Assembly (NCBI GenBank): GCA_037355855.1
Contig: CM074760.1
Span: forward strand, 674,501-738,500
Reading direction: 5' to 3'
Length of the DNA stretch: 64,000 nucleotides
Source of the DNA: Pseudo-nitzschia pungens
Taxonomy: Eukaryota; Bacillariophyta; Bacillariophyceae; Bacillariales; Bacillariaceae
The position numbers were made by a program, and so were the translations under genes. How positions within the stretch are numbered: the first letter of the stretch is position 1; each line of letters opens with the position of its first letter. The notes under the pieces were generated by a model. It was not told the DNA's origin. It made no database searches and saw only the letters and a program-made list of their open reading frames with translations. Positions 10,616 through 21,820 of this stretch are shown here, one piece after another.

Positions 10616-12303
10616 ACCAATCCAATCCAAACAAAAGGGACCAATCCGCTACATGCAACACAATGCAACGCAACGAAACGCACCAACGAAGTGAGGAGCG
10701 CACGAAGCAAGCACAGCGACTTGGGAACTACTTGTACAATGAAAGAAAGCAGCCCGCGAATGCAGTAACGAAGTACTAGTAGTAAGCAATGGACTAAGCA
10801 AGCATATCGACTAACGATTAAATCCATTCAGTCTCCGCAATCAAAGACGATTATTACGACGGAAGTACCCGAACCATTGTTTGTTGGGCATTCCAATTTG
10901 TAGTTGTAGTCACAGTCCATAACCTTTTCATCGTAACACAGGGGGCGTTGATTTCGATCCGCATTAGATCGGCTGGAAAATGGTTCAATATATTATGTAC
11001 ACCAACCAATGCGCTTTCCATGGTTTATTCCACTTTCGAGTCGGATTGGAATCTATCTACCGCGCAATGAGAATGTACTCGTACAGGTATGATTTGTTCC
11101 TTTGAGTAAGATCTTTTTTAATGGATATGGAAAATGAATGCCACCCAGCCTACGTACGAACGCCGTCCATTGGCCATCACAACAATTGCAGTTTGTTACT
11201 TCGTATTCTTCTTGCGCGGTCGTCAGTGTGCTATCGAAAGATACTGGATATCAGTTAGAAGTAAGGTTACGTAGTATCCTATGGGATACCCCGGCGCCGT
11301 CTCGGGTGTACGTCAACTTCGGAGTGCACGTAAGTTACTCTGTGCTCACATTTGTCTACGCTAGGTCATACGCGGTATACAGTATGTCTACGCTGTAGTG
11401 ATGGCGGATTGACGAAGGGATAAGTTTTGTTGATCCGCTCCCACAGGGAACAGCACTCCTCATTGTCGTTGGCTTGGTGTTGGCCAAGGGACAATGAGGT
11501 GAGCAGATGGGGAAGGCATCGTCCCGCTCGTGACACTTACCTACCTACCATTGGGACCTTGGGACCTTCGTCGTCGTAGTGCTCGTCACGGCATCCTGCA
11601 GTTGCGGTGACCTGTGTCTTGCCCAACAAGATTTTATTAAAATCTTACCGTAAGGTTTAAATCTTACCGAATGCCGACAGAGAGGAATTCTTAGGGAAGC
11701 CTACGTTTTTGGTCATCCTACAGAGCGCTTTCCTCCCAGCACTGCAGCCAAACATTACAATTGCTCTTTCCGTAAAAATGACTGCTCTGTCTGTTAGAAG
11801 TAAAAAGCTGGCATCGGCCGAAAAAATTTGGACCCCGCAATGCCAGCGATGACCGCCGCTCATTTCACATTCCCGAATTCGGGAACCAGCGGGAAGAGCA
11901 TAATGCCGGTCTGTCGTTTTCGTCGTGGTCACAAGGACAAGTAGGTCCTAAGTTAGTCCGAACATACTAGTACTACTACGAGTAAGGTTACGTGCATCAT
12001 TCGGTGTCCTTTGCAACACAAGTAACCTTACCGGTACGAGTACGGGTAACACCTATTCTCCTTCGACAAGAATAATCAAGAACAGCATCAATCCTCATTC
12101 ATCAAAACAAGAACGAGGAGCGACAACAACAACGAGGGATAAACCCTGTGTTTCCAAGCATCACCGAATTAGCATCTCGGCCAACTCCATTGCATTGCAT
12201 CACAACTACACATACCGATAATATCGATTCATCGATCCGCATAGCGCAGCACGGCACGGCACAGCACAGCACAGCACAACCCAGCGCTAGCCTTTTCTCG
12301 ACA
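10616..12303. other. Intergenic spacer with motif copies and a hairpin
   Basis: No gene recognised. It contains exact copies of the dispersed 10-mer at 11261-11270 and 11982-11991 and its reverse complement at 12022-12031, a variant near 11651, and a hairpin at 11458-11499. The repetitive CAGCACAGCACAG stretch near 12260-12280 lies just upstream of the next start codon. Confidence 0.6.
11458..11499. repeat. Inverted repeat with nested inner stem
   Basis: CCTCATTGTC (11458-11467) pairs exactly with GACAATGAGG (11490-11499). Inside it CTTGG (11473-11477) pairs with CCAAG (11484-11488). Together they would fold into a two-stage hairpin. Function unknown. Confidence 0.65.
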
Positions 12304-14160
12304 ATGAAGACAACCACACCGTTCCGCTGCCTCTCTCCGGCACGATTCGCCACCCTCTCCTTGTTTCTGGCAACGATCCTGCTACAGGGAGGTGCAAGAC
12401 TCGCCGCCGCGGAAGAAGGCACGTGTGCAAAGAAACTGGTCGTTGTCGCAGGACCCCGCCGATCGGCCACGACGAGCGTCGCCGAGTTCTTTTACAAGTA
12501 CGCCCGGGGACCCCAGCCCAACCGCAAGAGCGGGAATCTCTACCACCCGCTGCAGAAAATCCGCTGGCCCCTGGTCTACGGGCCCGAATCCAACAAGACG
12601 GAAACCCCTCGGCCCTATAAGCGTTTCAACCACCTCGTGACCCAGTCAAAGAACACGAAGCTCTATGCCGAAATCATCGATGCCATCAAACGGGACTGGG
12701 AACTGGAAGACGTCGATACCATCATCTTTGGCGGTGAGGAATTCGACCAGGTAGGCGCTGCCGCCGCTAACCCGGGCATGGCCATCAAAGCCGTCAAGGA
12801 CGTCCAGACCGCCGTCGGGGCTCCCTCGGAGTGCGTCACCATTCTGTTCAACTATCGTGAGCCCCGCTTCCAGCACTGGGTCAGCCTCTACGGCAGCAAG
12901 TCCCGACTGGAGAGTGGCGAGAACGAAGAGGACAAACAATACATTCCCTACGAGAAGCACATGTGCCTGGACGAGTCCTCCAAGACGCGCATCATGGAGC
13001 TCGGAACCACCATGAATCCCATGTACCTCGCCGAGACCTACCTCAAGGCGGACCCGGGATGGAAGGTCACCATGATCGACATGGGCGGGGTCGCTTCCTT
13101 CGGCAGCGACATTTCCCACACGGTGGGATGCGACGTTCTGGGGGCAAAATGCGACGACGACAAAATTTGGGTCAAGGGGCACGTCGAGGAAACCATCAAC
13201 AACAAGGTCCTCGTGATGGATTACAACGACCTCCCGGCCATCGAGGTCGTCGATTCGGAACAGATCTTCCGCTTCCGTGACTGTGCCTACCAGAACGACC
13301 TGACAACAAACTACAACGGTCGCTTTTCCATCCTCCACCAGGAGGGCATGTGGGACGATTGCCACGGCGACGACGAATGGATGCAAAAGATCTACAACTC
13401 CCTCCGGCAACCCGGGACGGGAACACGTCTGGTCTACGACGCACTCCTGAGCCAGGTCGATTGCACCGAATTCGGCACGAAAGCCGCCACCCCCTCCAAC
13501 AACATCTATGAAATCCTGGACGGCCACCATCTCGACGGCGATGGCAACGACGAGGACGGGGAAGCGGAAGAGGACATTTTCGAAGAGGATTTCCCCGAAG
13601 AGGAGTTTGACGAGGCGGAAGGGATGACGGAAGAGGAGTTCCAAGAAGACATTGAAAACCTGGGCTTGGACAACGAGGAGTTCTATCCCGAGGACGCCAA
13701 GTCGTTCCGGGAGTACGCCAAGTCGTTGCGCTGGGACGATCCGGTGGCACAGGCCGGCGCCGGGGGATTCTTGACGTTGTTGCTGTGTTGCTGTGGCTGC
13801 TGGTGTGGTGTGATGTACCGGCGACGGGCCCTGTACGGGGGGCCAAGACCCATTTCGATCCCGCGCATCGAGCTCAAGAACTTCGGTCAAGGCAGCAGCA
13901 ACGGCGGTCGGAGACCGGTTGGTCGGGGACCGGTCCGTCGTTCCAACGGGGCCAGCTACCGCGACCAGCTCCGGAGCGCCTACGACAGCGACGACGACGA
14001 CTCGTCGTCGGACGACGATTCCTCGGACGGCCGGGATACCTTCCGCGACGAGCGTGGATCTTCCAGCAGCGGCAAATCCGGCGGATTCCTGTCTCGCTTT
14101 GGAAAAAAGAAAACCGAGACGGTGCGGCCATCGGGTGGCGGCGTCGGTGATTTCATTTGA
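12304..14160 (+). CDS. Sulfotransferase-like type I membrane protein
   Basis: Single exon, 618 residues. The ATG at 12304 is the first in frame and opens a signal peptide (MKTTTPFRCL, then a hydrophobic run ending RLAAAEE). Residues 50-59, GPRRSATTSV, resemble the 5'-phosphosulfate-binding loop of PAPS-dependent sulfotransferases, and the following luminal domain extends to about residue 410. An acidic linker (EEDIFEEDFPEEEF) leads to one Cys-rich membrane segment (FLTLLLCCCGCWCGVMY, about residues 486-508). The cytoplasmic tail is basic, then acidic and Ser-rich. The likely role is sulfation of a secreted or cell-wall carbohydrate in the Golgi lumen, inferred from fold and topology. The 3'-phosphate-binding motif is not obvious, so activity is unproven. 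No frame breaks. Confidence 0.65.
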   Translation: MKTTTPFRCLSPARFATLSLFLATILLQGGARLAAAEEGTCAKKLVVVAGPRRSATTSVAEFFYKYARGPQPNRKSGNLYHPLQKIRWPLVYGPESNKTETPRPYKRFNHLVTQSKNTKLYAEIIDAIKRDWELEDVDTIIFGGEEFDQVGAAAANPGMAIKAVKDVQTAVGAPSECVTILFNYREPRFQHWVSLYGSKSRLESGENEEDKQYIPYEKHMCLDESSKTRIMELGTTMNPMYLAETYLKADPGWKVTMIDMGGVASFGSDISHTVGCDVLGAKCDDDKIWVKGHVEETINNKVLVMDYNDLPAIEVVDSEQIFRFRDCAYQNDLTTNYNGRFSILHQEGMWDDCHGDDEWMQKIYNSLRQPGTGTRLVYDALLSQVDCTEFGTKAATPSNNIYEILDGHHLDGDGNDEDGEAEEDIFEEDFPEEEFDEAEGMTEEEFQEDIENLGLDNEEFYPEDAKSFREYAKSLRWDDPVAQAGAGGFLTLLLCCCGCWCGVMYRRRALYGGPRPISIPRIELKNFGQGSSNGGRRPVGRGPVRRSNGASYRDQLRSAYDSDDDDSSSDDDSSDGRDTFRDERGSSSSGKSGGFLSRFGKKKTETVRPSGGGVGDFI

Positions 14161-15519
14161 GTCGGCCTGTTTGATTTGGTTTGGTTTGGTTTGGAGTTGT
14201 GAATCTATAGTGCATAGCATCACCACCCCATCGAGCGGACGCAATTCGCAGCATTGGAGGACGGAACGGAGCGCTGTCAGTGCGCAAGGCATCCCGTGTG
14301 GCTCTCCCGGAATACGGATTGCATTGCAGTGACTTCGACTGGTATACGCACCGCGCGTGCACGGGAACCAGACCCATCCTAGGTAGTACACGTATTGAGT
14401 ATCATTCGTAGTTTTCTTTTCTCAACAACAAAAAAGTCATTTGTCATTTTTTTTTTGGAAGCGGTAGTACGGGGAGGAATAGGACGAGGCGTTGGAATGA
14501 TCGGCAGCGTGGATTGCATTGCACCGTACCGAATTCCAAGAGGGGTGGATGGACAACTTGTTGACGGGGGTTTTGATCCAACAAAATGAATTGCGCCGCA
14601 CGCTAAAGCGATCACCATTCTATACGATACCGCACGTTGGATGTATTCGTTTTTCATCTTATTGCACAGGACCCAGATCGAATCAAACCAAACCAATAAA
14701 ATATTTTATCGCTGTTTGGAGCATACAATTCGTCCTGGCGTCCATATCCTGATCCCAGGATTGGGGCCGTGGGTTGACAATGAGCAAGTCAGTCCTTGAC
14801 TTTCTAAACGCTTGGATGGAAACAAAGCGATTCGTCCACATGCCTCACGGTGGAGAACAAGCGCCGATCGATTCATGAATCCGTCCATAACCTGGTCCCA
14901 GGGTTGGAGTCGTGGGTTGACGATGAGCCCGTCAGCGCTTGACTTTCTAAACGCTGGATGGAAACAAAACGATTCGTGCACATGTCTCACGGTGGAAAAC
15001 AAGCGCCGATGGGGACCGATCGAGGCACGACCTGAGTGATCCCAATCGTTATGGATCGGTGCCTGAAATTGCACTGCGCTCTCCCTTTCCTTTTGTGTCG
15101 TACTACACCACGAAGGGCTAGCATATACCCTACAAATGGTAATAAATAGGCTCGTGCTAGTTTTCGACAACTCGAGTAGACATGATGAATGATTGGATCA
15201 TTTGATTTCGATAAAGATCTATGCAACTTTTGATAACATTCGCATTAGCTCAGTGAGTGGATCGTTTCACTCAACCGAAAGTGCACTCAGATGCGAAGGA
15301 CTCTGCCGTAGTGTTTTTTCTTGGGACTATGTCAAAAGGATTGCATCCATGCTGGGATTGGTTCCATAGTGTTATCATCATTAACACAAGAAAGCGTCTC
15401 GGAGTTGTAAAACTACTGGTACTGTTGAATCCATGAAAAAGTGAAACTTGAAATACTAAAATAGTCTACAGAATGATGCGAATTCACGCCTGCGTTCCTT
15501 CGACAACCAGCGTTATTCA
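14161..15519. other. Intergenic spacer with diverged duplication
   Basis: Spacer between convergent genes. It holds a diverged direct repeat (14740-15015). Around 15240-15295 an imperfect fold (CGCAT with ATGCG, TGAGTG with CACTCA) is visible but does not form a tRNA. No gene seen. Confidence 0.5.
14740..15015. repeat. Diverged tandem duplication, about 142 bp
   Basis: Two direct copies offset by 142-143 bp share blocks such as GTGGGTTGAC, TTGACTTTCTAAACGC, GGATGGAAACAAA and GAACAAGCGCCGAT or AAACAAGCGCCGAT. Substitutions and small indels separate them, so it is an old local duplication without coding character. Confidence 0.8.
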
Positions 15520-18157
15520 TTATTTGTATTCGTCTCTTAGCTTTTTGAACATTTCAATCATATCATCAACCTTCATTTCACCCTCGACCTTGTTTTCTCT
15601 GGTACGAATGTTGACGGTGCCGTTTTCGACCTCGCTCGCTCCGACTACCAGCTGGAAGTTGTATTGAGCGATCTGTGCGTTTCGAACCTTCTTTTGGAAG
15701 GTGGCCTTGGAGAGGTCAACGTCGCAATACATCATTTCCTTGTGGAGTTTTTGTCGAATGCTTTCAGCATATTCACCGAAATCCTTGTGGACGGGAATGA
15801 GCATAGCCTGTCGCGGACTGAGCCAGAAGGGCCACTTTCCGGCCCAGTGTTCCGTCAAGACAGGCAAACATGCGCTCGACACTACCAAGCATGGCTCGGT
15901 GAACAATGATGGGGCGGGCAAATTGTTTTCCTTCCTCTTTCGAGTCGGTGGTGTACTTGAGATCGAAACGGATCGGAAGCTGGAAATCGAGTTGCACGGT
16001 GGCACACTGGTGGATGCGATCCATGGCATCCATGACCTTGATGTCGATCTTGGGTCCGTAAAATGCACCGTCTCCGGGATTTACCCTCCAGTTGCCCTTG
16101 CCTGCAAAGGTGTTCATGGCGTCTTCCAGTGCCGCCTCGGCGCGATCCCAGAGCTCTTTTTCTCCGAGGGCCTTCTTGGGTCGGGTGGAAAGCTCGAGTT
16201 TGTAGGTCATGCCGAAAATATCGTAGACGAACTTCATAAAGTTGAGGGCACCCAGCACTTCCTGGGTGATCTGGTCCTCGCGGCAGAAAATGTGCCCATC
16301 GTCCTTGCTGGAAACGTCGCACACGCGTCAATCCGGTGAGGGCACCGGAAAGCTCGTTTCGGTGCAGGACACCGAAATCGGCGTATCGAATGGGCAGGTC
16401 ACGGTAGGATCGGATCTGACTTCCAAACATGAGGCAGTGCCCGGGGCAGTTCATGGGTTTCATGGCCCACTCTTGTCCCTCGACCTCAAAAGAGAACATG
16501 TCGTCCTTGTAGTGCAGGGCGTGACCGGATTGATGCCAGAGATTCAGGTTGAAAATGTTGGGCGTGATGACCTCGTCGTATCCGCGCTCCCAGTATTGTT
16601 TTCGGATGAACTCGATGAGTTTGTTGTAGATGCGTGCTCCGTGGGGCATCCAAAACGCGGATCCAGGGGACAAATCATTGAACATGACGAGGTCTTGTTT
16701 GTTTGCGAGGCGTCTGTGATCGCGTTCCTTGGCCTGCAATGACAATAAACGACGGCGATGAACGACGGCGATAAACGACGACGAGATTAGAGTGAGCATC
16801 GTTGACGCGCAAAAGCATTCGAATAACCCCTGTGCAAGCACCGCACCGCAACTCGATTCACGTCGCCATTGAACTTCTTACCTTTTCCATCATTTCTTGC
16901 CACACCTTCAGTTGCTTCTTATCGGGGAAGGAAATTCCGTACAATCGCTGAAGGGAATCGTTTTCGGCATCGCCCAACCAGTAGGCGGCCGAGTGCTTGG
17001 CAGCGGCAAACGCCTTTACCTTTCCTGTGTGCGAAACGTGGGGACCACGGCACAAGTCGATGAGATCGCCGCATCGGTAGACGGTGGTGCGGGTTCCGTC
17101 CGGAACCTTGGTGCTGAGGATCTTGACCTTGAAAGGATTGTCCGCAAAGAGCTCGAGAGCCTCGTCCTTGGTGATGACCATGCGCTCGAATTTTTGTTTC
17201 TTTTTGATGATGTTCGTGACTTCCTTCTCGATGGGTTTGTCTTTGGGATGGGTCGTAACAAAACGAAACGAATCGAACCGAACCGAAACAAAAAAAGTCG
17301 AGCAAAACGCAACACAACAATGCGCAAACAGAAAGGATTTCGAAAGTCAGTGGAATGTTCCCAAACATGTCGCAGGCCCAAAGCACCGCAAGCGCGGCAA
17401 GCATTTGAAACTAGATAAAGCCATTGCGATCTTCTTCGGAATGTCGTTCTACTCACAATCGTCGTCTTTAAGGCTATCCGTCCCCATGTACGAATCGTAA
17501 TAGAATCCCGACTTGAGGGGAGGTCCGATCGTGAGCTTGGAACCAAAGAGATGCTCGAGCGCCTCTCCCATCATGTGCGCCGACGAGTGCCAAAAGACGG
17601 TCTTAGCATCCTGGTCATCATTGAACTTGAGGAGCTCCATTCTCTTGACCGGTCCCACCAGCGGCCGGGTCATGTCCCAGAGCTGGGGCTTCATGCCCCC
17701 GGCGTTGCCCTCGTCCCCGCTGTCAGTCGTCGAGGTCCAGGTCTTCCATGGCCTCCAACAAAGTGTCGGCAGCCCCGACACCGTCCTGTGCCGGGTCGTA
17801 GTCGTCGGCGTATTTCTCGTAGGTGACGCGCGCGACGATGGACGAATCGGCCAGTCCCTGGCTAATGGTGGCGGCAACGTCAAACGGGGTGGTCTGGTAC
17901 GTCATGAATGGCTTTCCCTCCTTGTCCTGGCTCAAAACGTTTCCGTCGGGCATGGTGACACTGATTTCCACGGGGGTCTTGGCCGCCAGTTCCTCGGCGC
18001 GGCGGGCCTTGACGGTTTCGTACACGGCGACGCGGTTCTTGAGCCACTCCGGATTGGCGGTGCGGCACGGAAAGGAATCTCCTCCGATGCGACCGCCATC
18101 TTCGTCCATGAGCGGACCGTCGGATTCGATGGTGCGGCGTCCCTGGTCAGTAGACAT
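15520..18157 (-). CDS. Threonyl-tRNA synthetase (cytosolic type) with three +1 frame changes
   Basis: Charges tRNA-Thr with threonine. Exons: 17457-18157, 16882-17240 and 15520-16733. Introns of 216 nt (17241-17456) and 148 nt (16734-16881) both fit GT-AG. In order: TGS domain ([21 protein letters not shown]), N2 editing domain with [13 protein letters not shown] and CRGPHV, the catalytic core with MNCPGHC (zinc Cys) and motif 2 ([18 protein letters not shown]), motif 3 (GSVERMFA), and the anticodon-binding domain ([14 protein letters not shown]). There is no presequence, so it is probably cytosolic. Reading it needs a skipped base at 17725 (GAC T GAC, where the un-shifted frame meets TGA), 16303/16304 (CAA G GAC) and 15862 (GCC T GTC). 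The last two lie inside invariant motifs. Skipping three bases gives exactly 756 codons plus stop. Confidence 0.93.
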
Positions 18158-19672
18158 CTTTCTTTTCTTCCTCGGTCGGGTAAGCTTACTGATTGGAAGT
18201 AATGGAATGAAGAGCCTCTCGAACGGATTGTAGATTGGTGCGTTGCGGTACGGTACGTGTAGCTTGATTGCCAGCAGAATGACAAAAGGCCTGTCTGTCG
18301 GGTTTCAGAAGGCAAGTACTAATGCATGTAAGGCTTACCGGTAACTTACAGTGTGATACACAAGAGAGAGAAGATAGCAACCATCCTCCATTTTTTCGAA
18401 CTTCCTTACTGCCCATGCCGGTACAAGTTTCAGGTAAGATTTTACAAGGTCCGAGAACCCAAACCCAGCGATTTTAACGTGTCTGTCGTTACAACATACC
18501 AGCAGTAGTAGTAGAATCCTATCGTAACCTTACCTGTATTGCGGTAGGCACTCAGTTGCGATGAATGAATCAATGAATCAATCTGCACAAGATGTCCAAG
18601 CAAAGACATCATCGTCTGTACGCCACCCTTTCTTTCCAAAAATGTTTGGACGAGATGGGTGTTTTCGCGTACGAAGCACAAACCAATGCCAATGAACTCA
18701 CTCGGACTCCTTCCAAATTAACGGTAACTAAGTCCAGGATTAGTTAGTTTTTCAACAAAAAACAGAAAGTGTTGCACAAGAAGGTGAGATGCATTGTGGG
18801 ATGTGTTCTCCTCATGGAACTAGTGGTAAGAGCAAAGCAAGTTCATACGCTACTAGGTCTCAAACACATACCATACTAAATGGATTGAATGACCAAACCA
18901 AATTACTAGTATCACAAATCCGTGAAAATGTCGTGATGATGGTGTTTGGTACGAAGGGGGAAGGTAGTAGTAGTACTAGTACTAGTAATAGAATAGATGG
19001 CGGAGACAAATCTGCGACAATCTCAGTAATCAGTTTCTCAAACTATCATATAAAAGGAATCCAGCCTAGTACTTAAATTCAAATATATGATGAACAGGGG
19101 GACGTAGATAGCTCTTTGGACCAACAGTCTTGTTGCTTCCGGGCAAAGTCGACCTGTGAAGAATGATCATACTAGTACGGTAGTAGTACTAGTATACCAA
19201 ATACTAAGTGAAACTGTCCTACAAAAAAATGGCATGATCATTTTAATTGTTGTCGTCTAACACTCAGAGTTGGTATTGACCGCTGCAATTATAAGTCTAC
19301 TATTAGAATAGAGCCAAATGCCTGATCATGTCGCATTCGTTGGAATTCAGTCATTCAATGATCAAAACTCATCTACACGCATCATTTTAGATGAACGGGG
19401 GCTGGATCGCTCGCCAGACTAGTTCTAGCAACCTTGTAAAATTGTTACTAAGCTACCATACAAAATAACTGGTGTATGATTGAATAATTGTTTCAGCTCT
19501 ACAAAACTCAAAAGTCTCTGTAGTACAGGAGTTCGCATCCATCCTCCCTTCCATCATCCCCATCCAGGAGGGCCTGTCGCCATGAGTCGATTACAACCAG
19601 GAGCTTCCACGATCAATCCAAACACAAGAGACCACAAAGGAAAATTTCTCTCGCAACGTGCTACGAATGGGA
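18158..19672. other. Intergenic spacer
   Basis: AT-rich, no gene recognised. It contains GTAACCTTAC at 18524-18533 and ACTAGTA/TAGTAGTA clusters near 18966-18990 and 19171-19197. Confidence 0.6.
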
Positions 19673-21820
19673 TCAGACTGTACACTTTCGATTCAATGAG
19701 CATCGTTCTGTGCTCCGAAATGATTGCGAGCTCCGAAACGATTGCGAGCCTCCACCTTCAAGCCCGAGCGTTGCGGACAAGACCCGGGCAGAGGAAAGCC
19801 GACTGGAAGCTAGTAGGCTCGTTCGCGAGGAGCTTGAAGATTGACTGTCTTCGCGCTTCCACCGCCTTCGGTGGTGTCCCGCCAAAAACCATCGAAAGTC
19901 GTCAAAGGTTATCCGGCCGTTGTCCTGGAACCCGAACGTTTCCATCCCCTCCTTCCACATGGTACAGACTTCCTCGTCTCTGTCCCCCTGTTTGGAAGAA
20001 ATCATGTCTTGCAGGTCACATACCGTGATGTAGCCCTTCCCGTCGCCGTCCAATCGGTTGAAGGCAAGCTTTAGGTTGCGATCGTCGTAGTCGCACCGTG
20101 ACAGTCCGGCGGTGATGAACTCGTGCCACCTGATGGATGCTTGTTTCCCTTGGAGTTGCAGGGAGTTGAAGACCGTCTCGACGTTGTCTTCGGTGAGCGA
20201 TTTGTTTCCGACGACACGATTGAGCATCACCTCCTTCAATTCGTCCAGATTGATCGTTCCGGTGCCGTCCGTGTCGATCGCTTCGAATTCTTGTTTCAGT
20301 TCCTTGATTTGTTCCGGCACCAAGGTGAAGCTGACCACCTCGAGCAAGACCTGTTGCAGGTTGGAGTATTCCTTGAAGGCCACGAGATTCTTCACCAGCT
20401 GGTCATTGAGGGGTTTGCGCTGCTCGTTATTCGCACAGGCTGATTCCGCGAACCACTCGTGGTTCGCAGCCTCCGCAGCCGACGGTCGTTGTTGTGGATC
20501 CTTTGTCAGTAAGCACCGGACAAAGTCCTTAGCCGAGTCGCTCACCGACTCCCAGATCTCGCTCGGTTCGAACACCACATTGCAATTCAAAATATTTTGA
20601 CGTACCGTCGTCATCGCTTCGCCATCCAACCCCCCAAAGGGAGGTTCTCCGCAGAGCAACAGGTAGGTGATGACCCCGATCGCCCAGACGTCGACCTTTT
20701 CATTGTATTCGCCCCGTATGATTTCTGGAGCGACGGTGTACGGCGTGCCAACGGCATCGTTGAGGTTGCATCCGTCGGGGTCGAAGTGTTTCGAAAGCCC
20801 AAAGTCGATCAATTGGACATTGATGGATTCTTTGTCATCGAACAAAAAATTTTCTGCGGACAGAACGGCAAATTGTACAACCAACAAAAAATGCATGAAT
20901 GAATGAGCGAATGAGTAAATCAAGTTTCATATCACCGTTGGAAAAAGTTCACTTTCTTGAACTGTGACCAAGCACATGTACACAAGAGCCTGTAGACAAA
21001 TACACACACACCTAACTTTAAATCGCGATGGACAATGTTGTTAGCGTGGAGATACTTTACGGAACTGAGCATCTGTTTCACCATGTGTGAACAGTCAGCC
21101 TCCGAGTAATGATAGTTTGGCTGATCTTCCAGACGATCAAACATATCCCCCCCTTTCAACAAATCCATGATCAAATATATCTGTTCATCGCTTTCGTAGA
21201 CTTCCTCGAGCCGTATTATGTCGGGATGGTCTGCCTGGCACATGATGAAAACCTCCTCACGCAGTGCTTGAATGATGGCTTCGCTTTCTAACAAACCGAT
21301 GTTCAGACACTTGACAGCAAAGTCGACCCCCGTTTCACGATGAGTACACTTTCGAACCACTCCAGCAGCGCCCTTGCCGAGTTCAAGGCCATTGTGAATA
21401 CCATCGTAGACATCTTCTACTCGCTTTGTGGCAGAGGTCTAATCACGGATGATGTACAGTAGTAAGAAAGAGAAAACGAGACTTAGGTGAGACGGTTACC
21501 AATCATTCACCGATGCTTTCACAAAGAAAAGCTATGTAAATTCGTAAATCCTTTGTCCACCACGGACTTACTTCGATCCTGACAACCGCTTTGGTCAGGT
21601 CTCCACATCTGCACAGATCTTCCTTCCACCTGAGTAGATTTTGTTTCGTATTGCAGGAGGACGTGTCCCTGCCAGTAATGTTTTCGCTTCCCTCCGAATT
21701 TTTGAAGGATTCTTCTCTGTCACCGACGCTTCGATTCGATTGGTTGCTTTTCGCGACGTTCTTTGACACCGCTGCTTCCTCCACTGGAGCGGAACTGATA
21801 GCGCTCTGAGAACATCCCAT
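19673..21820 (-). CDS. Calcium-dependent protein kinase (CDPK)
   Basis: Ser/Thr kinase directly regulated by calcium; 618 residues. Exons 21572-21820, 21012-21438 and 19673-20853; introns of 133 and 158 nt with GT-AG ends and exact phase. It starts MGCSQS, an N-myristoylation/palmitoylation signal, so membrane attachment is likely. The Gly loop is GKGAAGVV (104-111), the catalytic Lys is in AVK (126), the catalytic loop HRDLKLEN spans the second intron (His220, Asp222), and DFG is at 242-244 followed by GTPYTVAPE. After a junction helix come EF-hands: the first is canonical (DTDGTGTINLDE), the second degenerate (LQGKQASIRWHE), the third good (DGDGKGYITVCD), the fourth weak (DNGRITFDDF). The tail is a Ser/Arg-rich repeat (SQSFRSSQSFRSTE). 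No frame breaks. Confidence 0.95.

Noticed and set aside
9149..10630. 493-codon open frame on the minus strand opposite the dioxygenase gene
   Set aside because: Its translation is Arg/Leu/Val-rich without domains and follows from codon bias of the plus-strand gene, which has a clear iron-binding triad.
12646..14391. 581-codon open frame on the minus strand opposite the sulfotransferase-like gene
   Set aside because: Composition shadow of a GC-biased gene; no signal, domain or splice logic.
15240..15295. tRNA-like start (TAGCTCAGTGAGTGG) with small stems
   Set aside because: No B box, no anticodon arm and too short; not a tRNA.
15855..16310. Introns as the explanation for frame breaks in threonyl-tRNA synthetase
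   Set aside because: The protein is continuous across both sites with exactly one surplus base, so no intron can fit.
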